From: Edolisoma coerulescens
Taxonomy: Eukaryota > Chordata > Aves > Passeriformes > Campephagidae
Length of the DNA: 64,000 nucleotides
Direction of reading: 5' to 3'
Assembly: GCA_013397115.1 (NCBI GenBank)
Contig: VWZW01002532.1
Span: 16,956-80,955, forward strand
The notes under the pieces were generated by a model. That model did not search any database and was not told the origin of the DNA. It saw only the letters and a program-made list of their open reading frames with translations. Positions within the stretch are counted from its first letter, which is position 1, and every line of letters starts with the position of its first letter. Of this stretch, positions 1 to 9,725 are shown piece after piece. The translations under genes were made by a program, and so were the position numbers.

Positions 1-932
1 TGTCTCAAATCTATAAATTGTAAATATTACTAGAGGAATGAAGTCAGTGTGGGATCAGGTTAGAGAAAGGTTGCTAGTGGTGTAAATACCAACCATCAAA
101 AAGAGAGTGAGAATGGGCGGGAATGTCTAAAAATACCCAAAGGGAAATATCTGAATATACACCGCAGTTACGTTATAAAATACACTTTTAATCTGTAGTC
201 ACTTGGTGATGCTCTTGAGTTGTATTTCAGCTTTGGGACTGATAATTTGCAGAAGGGAATGTACTACTTAAATGTTCTTCCATTTTCCCTCCTATCTCTA
301 ACCTGAATCCTGAATTTAGCAGGGTCCCATTGTACACTCCTAAGCTCTGTCCTAGGTCTCTCCTGCACAGACTCAATAAGCAAAGCTGAAGTCACTGTGA
401 GTTCTGTGCCAGAAATGATCAGTCCAGGTGGTGGGATGCATCTCACTATTTCCAATCATCTGAAAGTATCCACTGAAAATCAGTTGTTCAGACTCTCTTC
501 ATTGTTGCTAGAGGCTCCAGAGAATACTTCATCTCAACTCACCATAAGCCAGTTTTCTTTTGACCACACAAGAAGCCTAAAGGAGTATTATCTAGAAGAT
601 TCCCATTTTTTTGGGAATCCTTCCTAAGTCTCTTTTCTGGCTGTTTTTGGCCTTGTGAGCTAACCCAGCCCTGTACAGCACAGCTGGGATCTACCTGAGA
701 CAGAGGAGAGAACATGCCATGCTATAGAAACCATCATGAGGGCACATGACCAAATGCTCAGAGAATTCCGTAGTACCTCTGCTGCAACAGGAATCTAAGA
801 GCCTAACCCGTATCTTGAAACAATGATAAAAATAGCTGCATCAGCTCTGCCCTGGTATTTCCAAGACTTCTTTTTATGCCAGTTTCCCATGGATACACTA
901 GGGAGCTGAGTCTTCTGAAACTGCAGTTGCTG
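1..932. other. Unassigned non-coding stretch
   Basis: No recognisable repeat, exon or RNA gene. The short open frames at 264-455 (minus) and 397-627 (plus) overlap each other, have no recognisable domain and look like chance. Confidence 0.6.
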
Positions 933-1115
933 AAGCCCAGGAGGTGGTGGAGTCACCATCCTTGGAGATGTTTAAGAGGTGTCTGGATCTGGAGCTTGGT
1001 GATGTGGCTTAGTGGTTCAGGGGTTACAGTGGCAGTGCCAGGTGGATGATCTGACTGGATGATCTTCAAGGTCTCTTCCAACCTTGATCATTCTATGATT
1101 CCATGATTCTCTGAT
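933..1115 (+). mobile_element. CR1 LINE, 3' tail, plus strand
   Basis: The sequence follows the CR1 3' end: the end of ORF2 and the 3' UTR (GGAGGTGGTGGAGTCACCAT, then GGAGATGTTTAAGAGG), the 'tggatgatcttcaaggtctcttccaacct' segment, and a terminal degenerate repeat (ATTCTATGATTCCATGATTC) instead of poly(A). It is heavily 5'-truncated. An inserted-looking stretch around 1000-1040 differs from the two other plus-strand tail copies here, which suggests a different subfamily. It has no coding capacity. The CR1 call is firm and the left boundary approximate. Confidence 0.88.
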
Positions 1116-1718
1116 CCTGGGATTGTTCTGACACATTGCTGCTCATCTAAAACAAACAGGGGTTTTAGACTGATAAAATGATCTAGGAAATTCTGACTTG
1201 TATACAAGGCCAGAGAACCTAGTCACATTTTATTTTTCATCATATGTATCTTTCTGTAGCATCTATTCCCTCAATACGATCTTTAATATATTGACTACTT
1301 GGATGAAAATATTATTGTAAAGCATAAATACTTACACATGTACTTTATATTCTGTGTTTTAAGATGGAGTAACAAAGGAAGCAACCTTTGTGATGCCAAA
1401 AAATGTGCCTTAAATAAATGGTATTTAAAAGAAAATACCTGCAAGTTGCACAACTGATGATTTTATATTTATGGGAGCTCAGTGGGAAGTGGGGGATTTT
1501 AAAACCAGACTCAAATACAAATGTCTTTTCATCGGTAATGTCCTGTCTTTCCAAAGTGTACGCTTGAAGGCTGTTTTTTCTCTGGCCTCATGATCTGACT
1601 AATCACAAGATTAGAATTTGTAGATGTTTTATCAGTACCAATTTTCCTTAAACTCTGGGTATGCTGATGTGCCATCTGTCATGGCACGATTTTTTTCTAA
1701 GTTTTTTTCTTGGTTGAC
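1116..1718. other. Unassigned AT-rich stretch
   Basis: Nothing recognisable between the CR1 tail and the LTR. The minus open frame at 1345-1554 has no homology I can see. Confidence 0.55.
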
Positions 1719-2020
1719 TGTGGCTGCACTGCCACGTTATCAGGATGCTGTCAGCAGCTCTGCCAGGCCGGCTGCCTGGGGCGGCGCGTGGGCCTGGATG
1801 CAGGAAGCGCGGGGTCTGCGTGCTACGCCCTGACCACAGCAGGAACACACACGAAAGCGGTCGGGAACGCAGCTTCTGCTCAAAGGTGCTTCCCCAGGCT
1901 GCTGGAAGACGCACCAGCAGAGACAAAGGCGAAGAGGAGAGATCTGCTGCTTGGGTTCCAGAGAGTTAAATCTCCTGAAGACGCAGAGGCAGCAAGACAA
2001 GGAACCAGGAATTACAGGCA

Positions 2021-2028
2021 TTTTTATA
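2021..2028 (-). promoter_or_regulatory. TATA box of the LTR promoter
   Basis: TATAAAAA on the minus strand in the middle of the LTR. Transcription would start about 25-30 bases further along, near 1995, and run leftward. The match to the consensus is exact; activity is inferred. Confidence 0.6.
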
Positions 2029-2156
2029 CTGGGACATATGGAGGCGGGGGGAGGGGGATAATCCAGTAGAGAAAGGGAACATGGGAGGGATCAACAGGGA
2101 ACCAGCCAGTGAGGATGGAACAGGGGAGGGATTACAGACACCCAATGGGGAACTGA

Positions 2157-2186
2157 GGGCAGGGCTGCAGGGGGGCTGCTGGGGGG
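2157..2186 (+). other. Canonical G-quadruplex motif
   Basis: Four G-runs of 3, 3, 6 and 6 on the plus strand with loops of 2, 5 and 5 bases (CA, CTGCA, CTGCT). This fits the G3+N1-7 pattern and lies in the U3-like part of the LTR, upstream of its TATA box and on the non-coding strand. Confidence 0.6.
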
Positions 2187-2287
2187 CTGCAGGAACTCGC
2201 GATTCACGATGCACCACTTGACAGCAATTTGAACAAGATGCAGCAGACCCCGTCTGAACTGGACATTGCATTTATGTTGCTGTGACA

Positions 2288-4075
2288 TCTCAAGTAAGTA
2301 CTATTTCAAAGTTTTATTATCGGATGTGAGCAGTGAAAGCACCAACAAGGAAAGTCAATTAATGCCAAACATTACTTTCACACTGTAACATCCTGGGGGT
2401 TGCTTAAACCTGGTCAGCTGTATGGGGATATAGGGTGCAGTAACCAAGCTGAGAAAGCTACTAAAGTATTGAAGGAGTGCTGACACTCCATCAGCTGTAC
2501 CAGAGGAATTTTGTTCTTACAGACACCAAGGGTGCTCTCAAGGCAGCTTGTAAGCCAAACACACTGGCTGAGCCATCACCTACCATCAGGATGACAGTGA
2601 GGCTCACATGAACATGGACTTTTAAATTTTTTTCCCCCCTAGTCTGCAGTGCATTGATTGATGTTGCTGGCAGATTTGGCAGTAGTTTCAGATCCCAGTG
2701 CCCAGAGAATCCCCTCTGCCCATGTAGAACAGAATGTTTTGTTGCTGAAAATAAAGGGCTCTGGCAATTTTAACCCTCACTCTAGGAACAAAGAACAAAA
2801 GGAGAAATCCAACTATGAATGTTCCTAAGCTTTCAAAAACAAATTACATTTTTGCTTTTTGGGTCAGAGTCCTCGTCCTGTGTGCTCCATCAATGGAAAG
2901 AAATAATTATCTGTTGAATCAGTGAATTCCTCTCCAGCAGATTTCTCAAGCACTATAAAAGAGTCTAATACATTGAACAAGACATCTGTGTTGAAAATTT
3001 GAAGGAATGCTTATTACTATTTTGTCTCAATCAGTTTTTTTTCTTTCTATCTATTTTTCAAGAAAAGAAAACATTCTCTGTAGTCATTAGTCTGATATGT
3101 GTAGTCTGTTTATTTCTGAATGACCACAGGAAAAATTCTAAAGTTGTATGTTTACTGGAAATTGTATGAATTATGTGAATTATTAGTCATAAAACCCCCT
3201 TATTTTTATAAAACAAGGAAGAGCATATGTTTCCAATTTGACGTAAAATAAGGTCATCTTACAGAGAGGCAGAAAACACTGAATTCCATATATCAGAAGA
3301 AATAGTAATTCAGAATAGCTTTAAAGTATATTGCCACAGCCTGTGCCAGACACTGAAGATATTTTCCACTCTTTCCTCCCCCTGTTTTTGTTTTTTTTTT
3401 CTCATACAAAACCACCCTTTGCAAGAAGAGGAATTTTATATCAGGATTTGATTGTTAACTGAAGGTAAATGATGTTTTTCAACTAACATGTTTGAATATT
3501 AAGTGTTAGCCATTTCTGGTAGAGTGGGTGCCCTTAAAATTTAAATGGTTGCTTTTGCAATAGTTACTAATTTTATTCACAGATTTCTCCATCTCAAATA
3601 TAGCTTATGCTGCAAATAACATAATGAAACCAGCAACTTCAGTGACCTCAGAATTTAAAGTTATTTGTAGATCTTACATTGTTTTTAGGCCAAGTTCTAC
3701 TAACAGACCTCTTTTTACTGTATTCTGAACTATATCTGTGTGATGTCTCAATATAATTTAAACAATGTATCCAGGTAGGGTAGAACTGCTGGAAAGATAT
3801 TTGAGTGATACTTCTTAGGTTGCTCTTTACAAAACTTGAGTAATTGACAGTGAATACTATGTCAGGTTCTGCAAATTTCTACTGCAGAAAACCTTTAAAT
3901 TGCTTGTTTCAAGTTTGGGATGGGTAAAACAGGAAGGAATTGGTAAAATAATATTTTATAGCAACTTATGATTTATCATTGTTCTCTCCTGAAAATTCTT
4001 ATACTGCATGAAAGCATTGATTGAAGCTTAATGAAAATAATTCACTGTTTCTGAGCATGTATCACTTTGCTGTAC
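2288..4075. other. Unassigned AT-rich stretch
   Basis: No repeat family, exon or RNA gene recognised. Short homopolymer runs only, such as T10 near 3392-3401. Confidence 0.55.
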
Positions 4076-4220
4076 TCAGAGAATATCCTGAGTTGGAATG
4101 GGCCCACAAGGATCATTGAAGTTCAACTCCTGACCTTGCACAGAACAATCCCAACATCAAACAACGTGCCTGAGAGCATTCTCCAGGCACTTCTTGAACT
4201 CTGGCAGGCTTGGTGCTAAT
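4076..4220 (-). mobile_element. CR1 LINE 3' fragment, minus strand
   Basis: The plus strand reads as the complement of a CR1 tail: 'gagttggaatgggcccacaaggatcattg', 'caactcctgaccttgcacagaa', 'gtgcctgagagcattctccagg'. It belongs to the same subfamily as the copies at 5291-5895 and 26332-26767, which share the 'gggacccacaaggatca' tail, but it is shorter and more diverged. It ends in the last part of ORF2 and carries no open frame. Confidence 0.85.
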
Positions 4221-5290
4221 TATTTTAAGAGCATATGGATGGCACCCAGGTACAGTTGCACCTGACTTACAGACTTGTTTAGTGATCTGGGAATCAAACT
4301 GTGTGGATTTCATTCCTGACTTGCTTAGAGAGCCTAGGCATACTCCTTGTGTACAAAAATGGAGGGTCACTGAGCCAACTGTGTTGCTCAGAGTACTTCA
4401 TCGCTCCCAGCAGCAAGTAGACTTCTTGTAAGTAAGCACCAAGTAAGAGCATTGCTTGTGGTCCAACCTCATTTAGGGCTAGATCTGCTTGAGCAGTATT
4501 GCTCCATCACCTTGCTTTTCATCGGAATTGCTTTCTTGTTAGGGAGCAATGGATGACTGGGGGCCAAGGATTGTAAGGCTCTGAGGTGTGGTGAATGTAT
4601 TAGGACTGGAACCAAGGCAATCCATTTCTCTACTCAAATCAAGAAATTTAACTGCATTCTTTGAGCTGCTATTTAGTAATTGCCAATGACGGTTTGGAAT
4701 AAATTGTGTAGTCACTATAATGTGTAATTTAGTGGCAAGCCAGGAACTAATGGTGCCTCTGTCAGCAGCTGTTGGTGTGGAAGATCAGATATAGTCTGTA
4801 GTTACCTATGCTTTAGTTTCCAGCTCTTTTGTTCATATGCTCTGATGTCTTAGAGCCAGCTGGATCTCATGGAATCATTAAGCTGCTGGACATTGAGGAT
4901 GGCCTCGGAAAAGTATGTGAGACACTGGCTCAAAAAGTACAGATGCCTGAAAGGAATTAAGGGGATCAAAGAAGGAGATCTGACCTGAATACTACAGCTA
5001 ACCTGGCAGAATCCCCCTACGCTGTCATTTTGCCTCAAGGTTCCTCACAAAGGACCATCAGGACACAGTGGCCTGGCTGCAGAGATGTGGACTCAGAGGT
5101 ATTTCTGTGAGATTGACCGAGTCTTTTACAACCACTGTATGGATGCCTCTGAACATGAATTTGCCTAATTACTGGGTCATTTTAATCTTCAGTTTCTTTT
5201 CTGTAGAACTGCTGCCTAGATGTTCTTCTGTGCCACTGATTTTGCTGGCTCAAGCGCATAACAGTGCTCTTGCTGAGGTGCATTGTATGT
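4221..5290. other. Unassigned stretch
   Basis: Nothing identifiable. The plus open frame at 5068-5400 runs from unassigned DNA into the antisense of the next CR1 copy and is not a gene. Confidence 0.55.
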
Positions 5291-5895
5291 TTCACAGAAT
5301 GTTCACAGAACAAGCTGAGCTGGAAGGGACCCACAAGGATCATACAGTCCAACTCCTGGCCCTGCACAGGACCATCCTCATGGTCACAGCATGTGCCTGA
5401 GAGCATTGTCCAAATGCTTCTTCAGCTCTGACAAGGTTGGGGCTGTGATCACTTCCCTGGGGAGCCTGTTCCAGTGCCCAGCCACGCTCCAGGTGAAGAA
5501 CCTTTTTCTAATATACAACCTAAACCTCCCCTGACACAACTTCAAGTCATTCCTTTGGGTGCTGTCACTGGTCACCACAGAGGAGAAATCAGTGTCTATC
5601 CCTCCTCTTCCCCTCACGAGGAAGTTGTAACTGCAATGAGGTCTCCCCTCAGCCTCCTCCAGGCTGAACAGACCCAGTGACCTCAGTCTCTCCTCACACG
5701 GCTTCCCCTCAAGGCCCTTCACCATCCTCATGGCCCTCCTTTGGACACTCTCTAATAGTTTAATGTCCTTCTCACACTGTGACACCCAAAACTACCCCCA
5801 GCCCTCAAGGTGAGGCCACCCCAGTGCAGAGCAGAACGGGAAAATGCCCCCCTTGCCTGGCTGGTGATGCTGTGCCTGAATGCACCCTTGGAGGT
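5291..5895 (-). mobile_element. CR1 LINE, 5'-truncated, minus strand
   Basis: About 600 bases of the CR1 3' end in reverse. The 3' terminus is at the left (ACAGAATGTTCACAGAA, a remnant of the terminal octamer repeat), followed by 'ctggaagggacccacaaggatca' and then the C-terminal part of ORF2. The 5' truncation lies near 5890, in sequence encoding the region just before the 'VQRR' block. This is the best-preserved CR1 copy in the window, because its ORF2 tail is still open. The opposite-strand copy at 26332-26767 belongs to the same subfamily. Confidence 0.92.
5384..5785 (-). pseudogene. CR1 ORF2 C-terminal remnant (133 codons)
   Basis: This open frame is the far C-terminus of the CR1 ORF2 polyprotein, which in full length carries an endonuclease and a reverse transcriptase. 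Only the region downstream of the RT palm remains. Diagnostic blocks in order are: 'ESVQRRAMRMVKGLEGKPCEERL' (around residues 13-35, shown here only as a landmark), 'RSLGLFSLEEAEG' (36-48), 'LCQGRFRLYIRKRFF' (about 82-97), 'GHWNRLPREV' (104-113) and the terminal 'LKKHLDNALRHML'. The annotated methionine is an internal residue, not a native start, because the element is 5'-truncated. No catalytic motif is present, so it cannot be an active enzyme. The intact frame suggests a fairly young insertion. Confidence 0.85.
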
Positions 5896-7918
5896 CAGCT
5901 TTTCATTTTGTGAAGATCAATCAGAATTCCCATTCTGCCCATCACAGACTTTATTTCAGCTCTTCCCTACTCCAGCATCACCTGCAGTTTCAGTGGCACT
6001 GCTCTCTTCATCATTGAGATCACAAGGGCAACAACTGTAAATCAAGAAGTGATTCCTGTGGAATTCCTTGAGATTTCCAGTTTGGTAATTAATCTCTGAT
6101 AAGTAGTCTCTAGGCACAGTTATATGTGATGATTAAGCATGCCAAGGAATGATCTTGGGATCAAGAATCTCCATAATTTGTGTGATTTATGAACTGCTAA
6201 AACAGTCATGGCTGTGATTTTGGTCCAAGCCAGCTAACAACTTCTTAAGTGATGTTTGAGTATGGGTGGGGTTGATATGGACCAGAGATTGCACAGGCTG
6301 AGTAAAAGGCACCTTGAATGTGGTCACCACATTATGGAGGGAAAGGAAGTTGAGCAACGTAGATACAGGATGTTCTGTGCTAGAAAATGGATCTAAGCAT
6401 AGTTTAGTTCACTCGCCATTTTGTATTATCTCAGTTTTTCATAGTAGTTGCATTTATTTACATTTTGTGTATTATTTATTTATCTCCAAGTTATTTATGA
6501 AAATGTGCATGCACACATCGCAAAGCACAGAGAAAATAATTTTATCATTTGTCAAAACCTGTCCTAAACAGTTTGAAGTAGTGTTATGCACTTTCTTTTT
6601 TGGGGAGTGATATGAGTGACTAACTTGGTAATGGAGTTGGCAGAGACAGTGTTGGCTAAGTGCTTGGACCAAGAGTTTTGATGTAATAAAGCTGCACTTT
6701 CAAGGCCTTTTCTGTTTTGGACAGCCTGGAGATCCAGCGATTACTGCCCCATTATATCAGTCCCCGTGGGTATTGCCTGCTGATCCCCACCAAGCTGCTT
6801 AAGTGCATTAACTTCTGAGAACTTAGAATTTAACTAATACAATTTTTTTTTCTCATTCTGGATTAGATTTATTAATTAGTCTCGCATGGATTTAGAAATT
6901 CCATGTATTTCATGTTTATTTCTGGTATGAATGTAAGTGTTCTTTTGAGTTTTAATGGGAGTGGAAAACCACTTTAATCTCTTTTGTATCAATTTCATTT
7001 CAATTGAAACCTTTTGTTTTCACATGGGCTGTAGTTAGGAGCATTCTGAATAGCACAATTACTGGTAGAATCCTTAAAGAATTTTATCTTTGTCACAGCC
7101 ACAGTCTGCCCACTGAGACATGATGTATTCATCATCTGTTCTTGTGTGTAGAACATATTTAATAAGTCTGACATTTCCTAAATTTTCTGACCTGATATTT
7201 TGTAATAATATATTTTGGGTATAATTAGAACTAATACTGTTATTAGAAAATAACTATCACATTTTCTGGCCATGTCCAGCAATTTCTCCTAGACATTTTG
7301 TCCCTAAACATTATGGTTATACTGGTGTTTCTACTCTGCCTGTCAAGTGTGTAGCAATTTACCAACCTCTGTTATTAACACACAGTAAAAAAGGTAAATA
7401 TTTTATCAGAAGGTAGCTCAAAGATATTTAAGAGATTGATCAACCTCTCAGTACCTTAGCAAGTTATTAACAGCTGAAGGGAAAACTTGATCAGTACTAG
7501 AGTTTATAAATTCTAAATGAAGGTGGGGTGTTAAAGAATATTCAATGCTGACCTGATCATTCCACCACTGTGAAGAATGTCAAGACGGTCAAGACTCCTA
7601 CTAGGAGGGAATATAGCTTTGTTTGTAAAATGTAAAATAATTGTAGTATTTATTAGCCTTTCCCTCCTTTAATTTCTTTGATAAATTGGTGGATGCATAG
7701 CAAGATAACAGAATGAATGCAAATCCTTTCATTATCACAAGCCAGAAAATATTGGCACCAAGGTGGCATTTATGGAGGAATCAGTAGTTGATAATTCTCC
7801 AGACAGACTGAATCAGAACTAAGCTGGTGTCCTGTCACTGGGGAACACAAAAAACAAATTTAAATTCATGTTGCATTCCCACAGAAATCTGTAAGGTTCC
7901 TGGTATAAAACTATTTAA

Positions 7919-7938
7919 AATGATTTTATAAAATCATT
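7919..7938. repeat. Perfect 20-bp palindrome
   Basis: AATGATTTTATAAAATCATT equals its own reverse complement. It sits in AT-rich DNA, where palindromes arise more easily by chance. Confidence 0.8.
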
Positions 7939-8009
7939 ATTATATAAGGCTTAAGAAGTTGTTAAAGCCGTGTTTGAAAAACAGAGGGATTTAGACAGCT
8001 CTCTGTGGA

Positions 8010-8036
8010 TTTAATGGTAATTTTGGTACCATTAAA
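8010..8036. repeat. 10-bp stem hairpin
   Basis: The arms at 8010-8019 and 8027-8036 are exact reverse complements (TTTAATGGTA / TACCATTAAA) around a 7-base loop. It lies 70 bases from the palindrome at 7919-7938. Confidence 0.75.
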
Positions 8037-9142
8037 GTGCACTAAGCTTCACTGTTGTACTTTAGAAACTGTTTGCATCAGGCTGCTGTGTGTACGTGTG
8101 TGAGTTCAGAATGTGTGCATGTGACATCCAGGGTACAATAAAGCATGTGTGGGTTAGCTTGGACACGGTTTCCATTCCACAGTTATAATCTAATGAAAGT
8201 ACATAGAAGTTTAATTTAAAAAGCAGCATTGAACTCTAAAACACTGTGGTGCTAGGACACAAGCTGTGTAGAAAACCACATGGGAAAGTGGTGATTACAA
8301 TATTGCATTTTTCCTTGTGGGCTCTGTTGGGTTCACATGACGTGCTCTACCAAAGTATGTCTGTTTTCCTTTCCTCAGCAGAACAAAAGTGCTATTGCTG
8401 CTTCCTCTGCATTAGCCATGGTGTTTTATTTTGCTCTGTGGACATGCCATCAGTCCTGTCATTTAGTTCTGTTTTAGCACAACATTTAGGCTCATGGGCA
8501 CCTCCATCAAGACAAGCAGCACTTCCCTCCATCCCCTGCTGAGTAGCATGCTGGCTGGGAAAGGTGACACAGCGGATCTCAATGGGTTCATTATGTGTGA
8601 TAGCTGAAAACACTTCCCTACATGAGTTATTAATAGATGATAACTGGTAGAGGCTGGGCTATGTAATGGGTTAGATTACTCGGTCTCTTGTAAAAAATAT
8701 CCTATTCCTAAAGGGAAGGCATTGAAGAATTACTGGTTGTAACCATGAAATTGGCACCATTTCAGCAGTTTTGGTCAAGTCATAAAGTTAACAGCTCCTG
8801 GGGCAGTGCAAGCAGCACCTTCTATTTTTCAGCTTTTACCCCAGCCTGCTACAACTATAAAGAAAGGCTAGGAATGCTTTTATTATGAATCACTGAGCTG
8901 ATGCCAAGTAAAGATAGACCAGATCTCCCCTACACCAAAGATCCTAAGGATTTGCCTGTAATTCTGGCCCCTCTCAGACTCAGCAATGGCCAACTGGTCT
9001 GTCTCTCTAGGAAAGGGCAGGAAAGCAGAGGGTCATATAAAATGAGGTACTTCACCACCCAGCTTGCTCATTTGACAAACTGAATTAAGCTCTTTTGGGG
9101 GTTATCAGAAGGACCTATTGGAGAGGCTCACAGCAGTGAGTT

Positions 9143-9642
9143 TCAGGGTGAGTTGAGGTCAAGGTCATGAATGGCAGAGGAGGGAGCTGAAGACAGGGAA
9201 GCCTTGTCAGTGCTGCTGAGAGCTCGAGCATGAGGAGCTCTCCTCCTGTGAGGCTGTGTTGACAGGGTCACAGGGTCACTGATGGCTGCACTGGAAACAA
9301 AAGAGGCTACCACTTGGGTGGCAAAAGAGGTCTCTGACAGCTTGTTTAAAGGATAGTGGGACACGTGAACCCCTGCCTCTATGGGGGTAAGTCTGCCAGT
9401 GTTTCTCTGGTTATCAAAAAAGCATCCTGGCTCCTTTAAGATACAGCCTGTGATGCCCAGCTCTCCCCTACACATGGGATTGGAGGGGGCTCACTTGCTT
9501 GGCCCATGAGTTGCTGTTTGTGGGCCTTACAGACCCATGGTTCATCAAAAGGTACTTTAAAACCAGTCCTGTCTCTATTGCTAAAGAAATTATTCCCCAT
9601 GGGGAAAAAAAAATTGGTGTAGGCTGACATAAACCCATGCAC
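9143..9642 (-). other. GC-richer block with two overlapping minus frames
   Basis: This block is richer in GC than its flanks and carries two overlapping open frames on the minus strand (9436-9642, 68 codons; 9143-9475, 110 codons), offset by a frame change near 9440-9475. I recognise no protein family in either. No consistent splice sites or TG/CA LTR ends were found. It could be a decayed retroelement, a broken exon or chance. Confidence 0.25.
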
Positions 9643-9662
9643 TGCAATTTAGAGTTCTAAAT

Positions 9663-9683
9663 TATGTGATGTAACATCACATA
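9663..9683. repeat. 10-bp near-contiguous inverted repeat
   Basis: TATGTGATGT at 9663-9672 and ACATCACATA at 9674-9683 are exact reverse complements separated by one base, so the site could form a cruciform. Confidence 0.8.
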
Positions 9684-9725
9684 GATTACCCTGTAGTTTA
9701 TCACACAGATTACCCTGTGTAGTTA
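9677..9725. repeat. Two-copy tandem repeat, about 24 bp
   Basis: Copy 1 (9677-9700) and copy 2 (9701-9725) share TCACA(T/C)AGATTACCCTGT; copy 2 has two extra bases (GT) and lacks one at the end. It overlaps the right arm of the inverted repeat at 9663-9683. Confidence 0.8.

Larger units (their letters stand above)
1719..2287 (-). mobile_element. Solo LTR of an endogenous retrovirus, minus strand
   Basis: This GC- and CpG-rich block contrasts sharply with its AT-rich flanks. Read on the minus strand it has LTR architecture: a TGTCAC start at 2287, a C-rich promoter-like half with an inverted CCAAT near 2142-2147, a TATAAAAA box at 2021-2028, then a CpG-rich half ending near GCCACA at 1719. 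No gag, pol or env sequence flanks it, so it is read as a solo LTR left by recombination between paired LTRs. No clear target-site duplication is visible, so both ends are uncertain by some tens of bases. Several overlapping 60-120 codon frames lie inside it (for example 1710-2069 plus and 1966-2271 minus). I treat them as by-products of its GC content. Confidence 0.68.
5896..9142. other. Unassigned AT-rich stretch
   Basis: No gene or repeat family recognised across about 3.2 kb. It holds two small inverted repeats listed separately (7919-7938 and 8010-8036). Plus frames at 6314-6610 and 8246-8542 have no recognisable domain or splice context. Confidence 0.5.

Noticed and set aside
1710..2271. 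Several 65-119 codon frames on both strands
   Set aside because: They all lie within the GC-rich LTR. High GC lowers stop frequency, and none resembles a retroviral protein.
5068..5400. 110-codon plus frame
   Set aside because: It runs from unassigned DNA into the antisense of the CR1 at 5291-5895.
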